From the NCBI RefSeq assembly GCF_037975245.1, contig NC_092573.1:5767501-5831500 (forward strand): a DNA stretch of 64,000 nt, read 5' to 3'. Positions 35,815-47,571 of this stretch are shown here, in pieces. Position 1 is the first letter of the stretch. The number at the start of each line of letters is the position of its first letter. Under the pieces are notes generated by a model that was given only the letters and a program-made list of their open reading frames with translations, was not told the origin of the DNA and made no database searches. A program made the translations under genes and the position numbers. This DNA is from Apostichopus japonicus (taxonomy: Eukaryota; Echinodermata; Holothuroidea; Aspidochirotida; Stichopodidae).

Positions 35815-37290
35815 GCTATTGTTTTGTATGGAGGTCAATGGTCAATTGGGGTCAACAAAGGTCATACTGTATACAGCCTTACAGATACAAGAGGAATCAC
35901 AACCATATCCTTCCTTCATCGATTTCCTTCTTCACCCGGAGACCAATCAACAAGAAAGAGATGGACAGCAACTATCAACAGAGAGGCTCCATCTAATGTA
36001 AACTGGCAGCCTACTGTGGATGAAAGAGTATGTTCCATTCATTGCAAGGATGGAGAACCAACAGCAGAGAATTTGCGATCAAACACAATGCCTGGGTTAC
36101 TTCTTATTGAAAGGAACCAGTAAGGTAACCCAAAGGGTGGCTGTGTATTAAAAGATTGGCTTGGTTAAAGACCACCTGTATACCGGAGAAGCCATCGATC
36201 AACATCTAAAGCTGCTTTGACGCCGTCAGCACAGTATACAGGCCAGAACATTGCCACAACTCCGTTTTAAATTGTAATTGTTCCAACAATTGTACTTGCA
36301 ATGGCTGTATCTGTAAACATATGGGGTGGAAACAAAAGATGGATTCTCCAAAGACATTCCTATTCCATAGAAATAACGAGAATCCAAAATCACCATTGGT
36401 CAGTAAATCCTCCGTCTGAGAGTTCTTCTGAAGTATGATGATACTGTAAGAAAGTTTACAGGATTACCTTCAAAAGCTGCTTTTGAAAGTCTACACACCC
36501 ACTTGACCAAGAAAACCAGGAAAATGAGACACTGGGAAGGGCAGCATAAGTTCGAAATAAGTGGAGAGCATAGGTTTAGGTCTTCCTAAGAGAAGCAGGT
36601 CAGCTAAGGAAACTGGATTCAAGAAGTGGAATTTTCACTGTTCTTTGCTGCAGTTAATCAGCACTGAACGATGTTTTTCAAATCACTTTTTTTTTCTTTT
36701 TGGGAATTTCAACATCACTTGTTTAAAAATGCGAGGTTCTCAACAATATTCCGTCTTCCCTGAAATCTGAGTACAGCAATCGTCGATGTACCATTGATTG
36801 TACAAGAGTGTTTAATGACAATCCCAGAAATCTTGAAAACTTGCAAGCTCTCACCTTGTCAGCCTACATGCATCATATAATAGTGTGTAGTCTCTTGTAG
36901 CAATTGCACCGAATTGGATGATAAGTTTCCAGGCTCTCTAAAAGCATGAACGGAAGAGCGTCAGACAAGTTATAACCCAGCAATCTGGATTTCTTGATTT
37001 TTTGGATCTAGGTAATGTTAGCTTTTCGTGGGTTTAGAGAAGATTTATTGTTGCGTCATGTCACACTGGAAATTCCACCAGGTAGCAGAGGATCAGAAGA
37101 AATTATTGACCAAGGGTGAAGCAGTAAAAAACAAGAAAGGTTGCAAATACCCGTATCCATGTTAAATGAGCAATTGGTCGAATGAAACAGTTCAAGATTT
37201 TGAGAGACACTTTGCCAATCTCACTTATTCCTTTGATAGATGACATCATCGTTGTTTGTGTTGCCCTGTCAAATCTACATCCTCCCCTTA
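35815..37290 (+). pseudogene. THAP-DDE (DDE_Tnp_4-type) transposase relic
   Basis: A decayed DNA transposase spread over several frames. An N-terminal THAP-like zinc finger is visible at 35815-36100 (FLHRFPSSPGDQSTRKRW, NWQPTVDERVCSIHCKDGEP); it keeps the C-x2-H end, but the first Cys pair is degenerate (CMYGG). A segment at about 36430-36530 reads LKYDDTVRKFTGLPSKAAF, typical of the region ahead of the helix-turn-helix. The DDE part follows: CTIDCTRVFNDNPRNLE at about 36790-36840, EDLLLRHVTLEIPPGSRG near 37040-37090, and IGRMKQFKILRDTLPISLIP near 37170-37235, then DDIIVVCVALSNLHPPL to 37287. Stops and frameshifts separate these blocks, so it is dead. Domain order matches IS5/PIF-Harbinger- or ISL2EU-related animal transposases. 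Terminal repeats were not located. Confidence 0.8.
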
Positions 37291-38023
37291 GTTCTTGAAT
37301 TTTGTAATCAAATATTCATGGACAAATTTGATCCGCTCGGCAGGTTCTCAGCTAACGGTTTTTTTGTACATTTGCTATTTATATTGCCATACCATATTCA
37401 GTTAAATTGTGTAATTATTCCAGCATTACAGCTACCTATTACGAAAGAAATTTTTTCATCACTTTTCTTACTGGCAGATATTTTTGGTTCCTTCAAGCTA
37501 CCTATAATACCTTATAATTAGCTCAACATTTTGCATATTTACTTGCAACAACAATAACTTATTAGGAGGTGAGGTTTACGAGGCAATTTTTATTTCCCAC
37601 TAGAGTTCCTGGCATTTGTAGATGCATTAAATAAGAAGTGGTGAAGGTCAAATTAAGTATACTTATGCTAATGCTTGTAATCATTTCACTACAGACATTT
37701 CATGCCAATAGTGTGTCCATTACGTTCCTACTCTGTGTTAGAAAATTTGAAATTGATTTGATGTGCATGCCTATTTTATTGTGGATCGGAGAGGTGGTGG
37801 GGTGGCTGGACGATGATGACTTATGTTATAATAACTTAAGGAAATTTCTTTCACAGGAGTGTAAGAACAATAGTTTGTCCAATTGAGAACGGATGCAAGT
37901 TATGATTCCATCTATACTGTTTTCTTTTTCAAATTGTTTTCACAGCTTATTTTTTGGTCAGCATTACTTCTATTTTTTTGAAGGGAGGGAGTTCCAAAAT
38001 GACACTCGTTGAACTTGATTTAA
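37291..38023. other. No gene seen
   Basis: AT-rich sequence following the transposase relic. No supported ORF, exon or repeat. Confidence 0.5.
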
Positions 38024-38335
38024 GACATTCACAGTATATGCACACAACATTCAAGGGGCTCAGTTAAATTAGTTTGAACAGTGCAGTATTTTTATGCTGG
38101 TATTTTATTTCGACAATCGTCTTTCTTGTTTTTCGACATTCACGGCATATACACACAACATTTACGAGGATTAATTAAATCCATTGAAAATTACAGTATG
38201 TTTATGCTGGCATTTTGTCTAGACACTCCATTCAATTGATTTTCTACATTCACGACATATTCACTCATCCTTATGAGGCTCAATTAAATCAGTTGAAAGT
38301 AGCAGACTTTGTCTGATTTCCGATATTCACAGCCT
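38024..38335. repeat. ~110-bp tandem repeat, about three copies
   Basis: Units start at about 38024, 38135 and 38245. Each begins GACATTCACNGNATAT and carries CACACAACATT, GG.TNANTTAAAT, TGAAA and TATGCTGG blocks. A partial fourth start (GATATTCACAG) is at about 38324. Moderately diverged; no coding potential. Confidence 0.75.
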
Positions 38336-40966
38336 TTGCATATCCTATAACATTTCCAAAGACGCTTTGCGTTGGAGATGAAAGCAGTGTGCATTGCATG
38401 CCGTCCATACTTTACGGTCTGCAGTAGTTGGAAACCATTGTTCGGTCAGTTAAGTACATGTAAGGAACAAACTTCAGTTTCTGTTAGAAAGTGCACTGTA
38501 CTGCCATCGGGTACCCGCCTGTGGGCTCGTTGCTGGACACTTGACCTCAATAAGCCCAGTCTCACAACATCTACATGAGACAATACCGTCAAGGCTTACC
38601 CCAAGGTATGCTTTCCCTGGGAATACATATAGACTTCAACCATTCACCTTTTTACCATTCACCTTTTTAGTTGGATGGTACCACTACTTCTTTTATCTGA
38701 TATAGCAAGCTTTTGTTTGCCCTACCATTTCCCTACCACATACTTCAAGGGCTGTGCAAATGCGGAGGTAGGGTTTGTGTAACCCTATATTTGCTTCACT
38801 AGGGCTGTTGTGTCCACACTGAGGTCCTCTCTTAATCTACAAACTCTTCTGACCAGCAGGTGGACTACTGAGACAGTAATCAGTCCCTTTCTCCTTTCAG
38901 CCCAAACCGTACAGCTACTTTGAGCTCTAGTAAGTGCTTCAATATGAATAACTTGAAAAGCTGAATAAAGTGGGATCACGTTGAGTCAATGTCTGAACAT
39001 ACCTCTACTAGCTCACAAAGGCTTGGAGGGACTGCATCTTTCGTTTCAACTGTTACAATATTGTCAATTTAAAGTTACTATCAGGCAAATTTGGTTGGTA
39101 GTTACTTGGTGTTGGTATGTATTGCCAAAAACATGCAGTTCGACACGAAGGAAAGATGGCATCTACTGTATCCTCTTCAGTGGTTTATTTCTGGGAAGTA
39201 GCCATTGGTAGAAATAACTTCATAGCAGGAGGGGTTAATTCACTCTGAGACTCTGCAAGGGTTGCAAAAGAAGTCAACATTGCTTTGCTTTTTCTCTTAA
39301 TGGAGTACTTTTCTAAGTATAATCAGGCACATCATGATATATGTGCAGTATTTTGCATAACAGAGGCCTTTTATGCTGTTACTGTACACCCTGTGTTCTG
39401 GCAAGCTCATCAGTGGGGGATGTTAAATTAAAAAATACTTTGCCACTGAAGTTTTTTTAAAGAAGAGACAGATTAAGGGCAAAATGCAGAACTGGTTTCT
39501 TGTCTTTCTTGATGACCTGCTGTTAATGTAATTCCCTCATCTCTCAACCCCACCAAGCACCGCCAAAAGTACGTTACTAAGTAACAGGGTAGAGGTTGGT
39601 CTGGATATCTTCTGGTAGCGCCTTGCGAAGACTTGAGATCCTTGCGAGACGAGATTCGACGAATGTTTGTTCAAACCGATGCTGGCGAACCCCAATTAGC
39701 GTATATATGAATAGGCGTAGTGTCAATGACCACTGGACAGCAGTAGAAATCAAGCCTAGGCTGAACAACTAGGCCGTGGTATTAATATTATGACAATGGG
39801 ACAAATATGCTATCTATACAGGACTTCTGAGTACAGGAAAATAAATTTTTTGAGATGATGTTAATCTCTTGGATATTTTCTTGCGTGAAGCGTCAGGCAT
39901 TGACACCAGTTAAGCTTTATTCTGGATTTTTCTGGCATACTCTCGTCGAATAATTTATACAAATAGAAACACGCATTCTTGATGTTTCTTGCATCTTTGC
40001 ATAAGTTATTCTGTATACAGTGCTATGAAAGTTGTATCAGGCTCAGGAACGTCAATACGACTAAATAATACTCTTGAAATTACTTGCTCATTCTGGGAAG
40101 TTTTATAGAATGAATCGTATCGAAGGCTCGGCGATTAGGATAGTGGGGATGAATTATTGGAAGAAACGATGAGAACAATAATTCCAGTTGATATTGGCTG
40201 ATAAGCGCACACAATAATCTGTGCGCGCGAAGCCCACTCTGAAAATATTCTAGGGGACCTTTTGTGATCCGTTGGGCCACTGTCCGGAAACGGTCTATCG
40301 GGCCCCGACAAGCTGTGAGGTATTTACAAAGTTATGGACATTAGAATACCTCTTCAAATGTCTTCAAGTGGTATTGGGTGCGAGAAACCAGTCTTATTTG
40401 TATAGTCTTTATCTAATTTGAAAAAAAAAATGGCCAAACAGCTGTTCAATTTGGGGGAGGGAAGAGTGTTAAATGAGGAGGATGAATGACAATAATCATT
40501 TGGATCTTAAAATCTTGGTGTGTGGTGGAAATATCAGTCAGTCTAAATAATGCATTTATAAATACATTTGGAGCAAAAACAGGGATTCTGTAACTACTCG
40601 AAGAAATAATTTGACTATTTTCACAACATAGATATAAATCTTTTAGGGATATGTGACTAGGGGAAATGTAATCACTGGTTGCAACTTGTAGGGCTGGAAG
40701 ACATTTGCCACAGCCCCATTTAGTAAGTTAAAAAGGCCCTGGAACCTCCTGTAAAAGTAGGATTTTTGCTTTGGCTTCGAAGTCAGGCACTGAGATTTAG
40801 CACCGACGACTGCTAATGGTCCAACTGGAGAGGTCCACATAAACCGGTCATTTGGGGCGCGTGTTTTACGTTGACTCCTACTAGTCTAATTGCACTGGAC
40901 TGTTTATTAAAACTAGACACTTGTTTATTTAACTCTTCCTTTTATAGTCTGTACCCCACGGGGTGC
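38336..40966. other. No gene seen
   Basis: Short ORFs only, with no recognisable domain or splice-supported exon. Part of the spacer between the inverted-duplication arms. Confidence 0.55.
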
Positions 40967-40970
40967 TATA

Positions 40971-41028
<58 letters not shown>
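40967..41028. repeat. (AT)n microsatellite at the inner edge of the right arm
   Basis: About 60 bases of AT dinucleotide end three bases before the right arm of the inverted duplication begins. Confidence 0.95.
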
Positions 41029-41031
<3 letters not shown>

Positions 41032-44000
41032 TTGTGCTGTTTCGAGATTCTTAGCAAACTGTTAACGTGGTGATTATTATTAAATATACTTCTGTTGTGT
41101 ACGGTATATGAATGATTTCAGCGTTTATTCGTTTACAGTTAATAAGGCACAAATGAATGATGGCTACCACCAGGGAGAAAACCAAGGTTTTTGCAGCCAC
41201 AACTTTCAGGCATTTCTTCTATGTAGGATGCATGAAATCCTTCGGTGTTATTCTAAATGACACGATAAATCAGACTAGGGGATCTCTACCACTTGTTGCC
41301 CTGTCATTCTCCGCCCTCTATGGACTATCCTCTGCTTCAGGTTTGCTATTTCTTTAGTTTTTTTTCTGATAAAGGTAACTTCGTGACGCATTCAAGATTT
41401 TGTGCATGCACTCTAAAGTTCACGTGTAATAGTATAATTAAATTTTTAGAAAACATTGCAAGTACACATTTTTATGACTTCTGATCTTCGTAATGATTCG
41501 AGGATGTTAAGAAGTGTAACATTTGAACATTTTAGTGTCAGGGTAAAGGACGTTAATGCTTTGAGAGTGGCTAGGCGGAACATAAGTGTTTTTAAATATT
41601 ATTGTCCAAGGATAATGAAAATAACGAGTGCTGCTATAATGTTTCTTTAACTGTTTGGGTTTTCAAGATATTCTCCTTTAAAATAAACTAAATCTCTTGA
41701 AACGCTCCTTTAAGAATAACTCGATCATGACGTCAGCCCCTCAGTACAGGCCTTTTATGTCAATGTTAATCCATTGCCTTGTATAAAGTCTACTGACTCA
41801 ATCAAACCATCTTCTTGCAGCTTGATACAAACAACAGTCATTCGACACCATTTCTCCTTTACAAATTTGAAACATGTTCAGAACATGTTATCTGAAGCCA
41901 TTAAAAGTTTTGTGTATTCCAATTGAGGTTTTGTGTGGCATCTGAATAAAGTGACCTCATGAACAGTGGTTTAGACTGTGCAGTCCAGTCCCTTGAACTG
42001 TTGAACCTCAGCTGTTTTAAAAAACCAAAACGTTATTTTTTTTTAAAACATAAAAGTTTTAAGAAGTATCATATTTAATGATAGCAATGTTTTCGTAGCG
42101 GTCTGCAATATATCAAAATTAGTTTCAAGCCTCAAATCTTCCATTAAGTATATTGGCTCAATAATATTATTATTGTAATCACCCACCCTCCCCCACAACC
42201 CATCATTTCATCCACAGCGGGAAACAATCATTCAATTGCTGAACAGTTTAACTTTATAGCTTGAAAACTGTCAACGCCAACGTGCATCTGTGCACATCGC
42301 TATGCCCTGTGCATGGGTATTTACATTTCTTTCGTTTTCTCATTGCAGCTCCTCTTGTTATTCATTTGATGAAAGTATTCTCCTCTCGGTCCATCGTTTT
42401 AGTCGGAGGGTTCCTCGTTGGAGTCGGATTTATCTGTGAAGCGTTCTTAGCCAACAACCTCTGGAAATTATTTATCTCAAATGTCATCACTGGTGCGTAT
42501 ACATACTTCCTTTGACGGAATTATAACTGATGAAGTAGTGAAGAAAATTGTTTATTCATGGTCAACGACCTCTCCGCTGCATGTCGCGACACCACGCCTG
42601 TGTGAAATTCACTTGCTGAGAAAAAACTTTCATGGATTCATAACCCCTTCCCTTCCCCGACTCACTCCATTCCACCGGTGTCGGGGCCTGCTATTTCTTT
42701 CATATTCCTTAAATTTGTATTAGCATACTCCCCACATACCCCCACCCCCAAGAAAAAAATACCAAACATGGTAATCCACATTGGTTAGTCTATATATCAC
42801 AAAAAGAAAATGTATTCTAAAACCTAACGTTATACATTGGGTAATGACCGAACATGAGAATTGTTAAATTGCCTGAAGAAAAGTTTTGCTGTGCAAGTTT
42901 TTACCCAAAATTGGCATATACTGCACCTACGTGTACTCATGTATAGTACGTTACTATATATTTGGCCGACTTTTTTCAGAAGGATATAGTGGGGGAAAGG
43001 GGAGAGGGGGTGAGATGGGTCATCATTGGGGTGGAGCAGCGTAACGCCATGGGGTTGATATGCGACGACCCTGACAACCCTAAGGGCCCGAGCCTATACA
43101 AAGCAAAATGCCTGACATATGTACGCTATATAAGAAGGTGTACAGGTATGGGACTCTTGTATCAGCTTCTCATTTTCGTTATCCGTTCATGAATCACGGA
43201 GAACATTTATTTATAATGATGGGAAATATTTGATGGGAAAGTTTGTTTGGATCTTCGTAAAGTCTAAATTAGATGAATATTGTTGCAACGTAACTTTAGT
43301 CACTAGAGACATTACCCGCCACCTGCTTTCATATATATAATAAACATGGCACGTCCACCATTTTCTAATATGTCCGGGTTAAAGCTTGCCTTTATCCTTG
43401 ATCTTGCAGGTATTGGCTTCGGTATTAGTAATATTCCACTGTACATTGCTCTAGCAGAGACTTTTCAAGATTCTTTCGGGACTGCACATAGCGCCGTGTC
43501 TTTCATCGGCAATTTTGGCATGATGCTGATCCCGTTATTACTAGAATACTGGCGGGAAAAGTATGGACTGACGGGCTCCCTAGTGCTCTTCGGGGCGCTT
43601 ATGTGGAACCAAATTGTATCAGGGGTTCTATTAGAGTCAAAAGCAAGCACAGAACATAGAAAGGAGCCAATTGACGAAGAAGCCGAAACGTCTAGCATTG
43701 CGCCAAGACCCGACCCATCAGCATCAATGGAAGACTCTGGCGGAATCTACCACGCAATCATCGCTCATCCGACAATACCTTGTTTCTATGCTGCACAGTG
43801 TATCCATATGTTAGTAATGGTATCGTGGTGTATGTTCCTTCTACCATACGGAGTCGAGAAGGGATATACACAAGGAGAAGCAATATTGCTTACCACGATT
43901 GGTGGATTTGGATTTTCGCTTGGCCGCGGTCTTGTTATTTTCGTTTTCTACCTTAAATGGCAAAGTCGCTTGGTCCTGATAATAACACCGATTTCACTTG

Positions 44001-45645
44001 CGACGGTATTCTTTGTACTAACTGTTTTCACAAATGATTTAATTTTGCTTTGTTTCGAGTCCGGAATCATTGGAATCTGCTTAGGTTATATCTCTTCATG
44101 GATGTTCTCCTATGGGAGAGACATAACGTGCTTGCATCACTTTAACTCAACCGCAGCTTGGTCAATGCTATCTATTGGTACAGGAATGATCTGCAGCGGC
44201 CCACTATCAGGTGAATATATAATCAGATGTTGAAACTGTGGTTGCTTTAATACTAATAAGAGTAATTACTTTAAAATTGTTAAGTAGGCGCTACTCACCT
44301 ATATATAACACGGGCATGATATACTCTACATTTAATTGCAATGCTCTCATTAACTATGTCCCTATATTAGAATTAACTTCAAACTAAATTAAGCAATATC
44401 ACTATATTGACGTTCCAAGATAATGAATCTAAGAAATGCCTCTATAACTAAATCACTTCGCTTTACCCGTACTATATGCAATAAACTCTATGCAATACGT
44501 AATATTAAATGGATCTTGTTTTTAGAAACATTCCTCACTTTCTCTTCATATCAGCCCATCTTTTTCTTTTCTCTGACCTGCGACAGGATCTGTTTACAAC
44601 ATCCGGGGTACATACGACGATGTGTTTATATTTCTGACCATCTTGGCTGTAGTGGAAGCTGTCACTATTATCGCATCCATTTCTCTGAACAGAAGAAGCC
44701 CATCGTGTGATTACGGCGACAAGTGAATGAGCTGTTCATAAACCTATAGACAGGCCGGTTAAGAGTAAGGATTCTTGGTCCATTTTCTTGGTCCATGGTT
44801 ATAAGTTTAAAATATTTTCGACAATTTCCAAGACTTTTGCATTATGGTTAAAAACTAGTAGATCCTATCTATGCTTGATTTCCAAACTGCCTCAATAGTA
44901 CGATAGTATCATGGGCGGTTAACGAATACCAATCAGGCAACAATGAGATAACACATAATAATGAGACAAATATCTGACTGGCAAGAATATGGACTCACTA
45001 CAATACTATAGTGGTATCAGTTAATTGAACTTCCTGAGGCGGGAAACATCTGTTGCGACAATAGTGCACAAACAAATTACTCCTTCATCCCCTCGTGTAC
45101 CTACCTGACCGGGCCGGAGATTTACACTGCAATACCCTGCCGTCTTTATATACTCCACACATGTGACTTGTAGTCTGTGTACTGCATAGTGCGTCCTTAC
45201 TAAGTATTCTATAGCGTGTAGTTATAACCGTTACCGTCACGGTTTGCCCTCGTGGATTTTTAGACGTACTCAAGGCAATTAGTTTACAGTAGTATAGGAA
45301 GAGGTGAAGATCCAGAGATGTAGGTGGTGTACACCCATTCCCCACCCCCCCCCCCTCTCACCACCCCTTTTCAATCTCAACCAATTTTTTTTTTGTATTT
45401 ACTTTTAGTTATTAGTACAACTTTGTGTGTTGACTTTATTATAGACTTATAATTAATAGCCTACATATGCCTCAGAATGCCCCTTTCACGTCCAATAAAG
45501 TTTCAGTTTTCTGAGGGAGGATCCTCACATGCCATTTTATGGGAGTTTACCTTAACTAACCCCAGAATCAGCGGCCATCCTATAAAAAATCCTGGATCCA
45601 CCTGTGACGAAATAGTAACAAGTTATGTTCTCGTGCTTGAAGCCA
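41032..45645 (+). repeat. Right arm of the large inverted duplication
   Basis: Reverse-complement match to 23205-31312, starting TTGTGCTGTTTCGAGA and ending near GTTATGTTCTCGTGCTTGAAG. It carries transporter copy 2 and preserves the empty sites of both insertions found in the left arm, so it is closer to the ancestral arrangement. Confidence 0.9.
41157..44726 (+). CDS. Monocarboxylate-transporter-like (SLC16/MFS) gene, copy 2, four exons
   Basis: Coding exons are 41157-41340, 42349-42492, 43410-44210 and 44587-44726. All introns are GT-AG (GTTTGC, GTGCGT and GTGAAT donors; GCAG, GCAG and ACAG acceptors) and all are phase 1. The sum is 1269 bases, giving 422 residues and TGA. The conserved 144-base second exon and the 12 predicted membrane segments fit SLC16 transporters, with two six-helix halves and a charged cytoplasmic loop around HRKEPIDEEAETSS. 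In TM8 the family's Asp-x-x-x-Arg pair region reads GGFGFSLGRG: the Arg is kept and the Asp position appears to be Phe. The N-terminal DGGWGW-type motif is absent. The C-terminus ends RRSPSCDYGDK. It differs from copy 1 by a modest number of substitutions, densest in exon 1 and around TM7. Head to head with copy 1. Substrate unknown. Confidence 0.88.
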
Positions 45646-45890
45646 TCTATATACTCGTAAACACATCAAGGGGGGATTCTATAATTGTTACTCGTACTTA
45701 TGCCAGTACGCGTATATGCTACTACACAAGTATATAGTGACATGCACGTATCGAAGTGATGGTCCCTATATAGCATTAGATAAACTTGTTTTGAAATTGA
45801 ACGTTCAACGTAAAATGTACCAAAGTTTATGTTTCCTCTTGAATGAACCAACCAACCCCCCTCCCCCACCCCAAACCCACTGACAATGTT
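45646..45890. other. Short spacer, nothing recognised
   Basis: Sequence between the end of the right duplication arm and a 10-bp tandem repeat, with a C-rich run near 45855-45875. Confidence 0.5.
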
Positions 45891-45989
45891 TATGAGAGTA
45901 TACGAGCGTATACGACAGTATACAAGAGTATGCGACAGTATACGAGATTATACGAGAGTATACGAGCGTGTACTAGAGTGTACGAGTCT
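45891..45989. repeat. 10-bp tandem repeat, about ten copies
   Basis: Units near TACGAGAGTA repeat with exact 10-base periodity (variants GAGCGTA, GACAGTA, AAGAGTA, GAGATTA). The period is close to one helical turn. Confidence 0.9.
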
Positions 45990-46314
45990 ACTGAAATTAT
46001 GAGTTTAAAATAGTGATGGAATTACCAAAAGTAATTGGTTCATTTGTTTTTATTGAAAAACAGTTTGCATGAATAATTAAAAAGTGTGATAATTTATATA
46101 GGCTATGCTTTGGCGATGAATAAAATTTGGGGAAACATTGCAACAATTGTTGAATATATTCACTAGTATGGTTTATTTAACTTTTGGGTAAAATACCAAG
46201 AAATAAAAACCTTGATCTTATATTTTGTACCCCACCCCCCTTCATCTCAAATTCTAGGTGATAAAAAAAAAAAATAAGTAAGAAACGTTCCCCATTTTTC
46301 GTTATACTCTCACC

Positions 46315-46316
46315 AA

Positions 46317-46404
<88 letters not shown>

Positions 46405-46420
46405 CATATAATATGTGTGC

Positions 46421-46501
<81 letters not shown>

Positions 46502-46515
46502 TATTATATGGTGTG
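46315..46515. repeat. (AC)n-(AT)n microsatellite with a long cruciform-capable palindrome
   Basis: A short (CA)n run leads into (AT)n. From 46400 to 46515 the tract is bounded by 25-base arms that are reverse complements of each other (CACACCATATAATATGTGTG inside the left arm; its complement inside the right), with self-complementary (AT)n between them. The whole ~116 bases can fold back on itself. Confidence 0.88.
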
Positions 46516-47571
46516 CTATTTCGGAAGCCTAACTCCAAGAAGCTGCACTCAAATAAATTATTATAAACGTTCTGTTGATTTCTAGATGATTTATTTCCTT
46601 CTTGATACAATTAAAGTTCAATTAAACGCTGTAAAATTACTTCAAGATACTGATTGGAAACTAGAAATCGGTTAAATAATATGGTCATAATACTGATCAT
46701 GAGCACTGGTTGATTCATTTTCCAGAACTCATTTGCCTCTGTAAAATCCGTTCAAAAGTGGCAAAGCTTCGGTAGGGTCACAGGTGCTGAGGGATCTGAT
46801 CAATAATTGGTTCAATATTATCTACTTCGTAACGTCATTAATATTCATCAAAACTATCACTGAATGAAACAACCATGACTAACAAAGAAAACAATACATG
46901 GTCCAAAATTTTTGTTATGTTTTTCTTTGACTAAAAATACGGGCTTCTAAACTAAACGTCTGAAATTGGACCGAACAATTTTTAATTTATTTCAGTGGGA
47001 ATTAACGAGGGGAAATTGAAGCTCAAAAGTGCAAGGGTTAAAGACCTTGCAGGAGAATGATAGGAATTTAAAGGAGGTATTATATTACTCCAAAGCATTA
47101 CCTTTACTGTTAACGTTACTGTTACTGCTAACTTTACTTTTAACGCTACTGTTACCATATTTTAATTACAATGCATGCTTCGTTGGTGGTATCATATATA
47201 TGTTCCACCTCCCACCAAACAGCTGTTTAGGGGGATTGTACGTCAAAGAACAAGACAAAATGGCCGCTCTTCAAATTGACGGTGACTACTGTTTAGTGTG
47301 TCATTTGAAATATTTTGGACTCGTTTTAGTAAAATCCAATATAATATGGTATATTACTTTGGAATATAGGCATTGCCTATCACATATTAATGTCTGGTTT
47401 TATCGTGGACCTTCCCTTTAACCTTATACAACATATCAAAATTCCTTTTGTACATAGAATCTTTAAACGGTCTACGATATATCAATATTGATTTCAATGT
47501 AATATTGTCATTCTATAACGGTGCACGTGTAACAAGTCACAATTAAATTTGTGTGTGTCTAAAGTAACCTT
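46516..47571. other. No gene seen
   Basis: A short tandem (TTACTGTTAACG-like) at 47099-47156 accounts for the Leu-rich part of a 130-codon plus-strand ORF at 47029-47421. No domain is recognised in that frame. Confidence 0.55.

Noticed and set aside
43346-43409. Start of transporter copy 2 at the Met of 43346
   Set aside because: This stretch is intron. The AG acceptor at 43408-43409 and phase agreement with exon 2 place the exon start at 43410.
44423-44710. 95-codon ORF over the last transporter exon
   Set aside because: Wrong frame. The spliced frame from 44587 gives the TM12 sequence and the proper stop.
47029-47421. 130-codon plus-strand ORF
   Set aside because: Its Leu-rich part is a short tandem repeat and the remainder has no recognisable domain.
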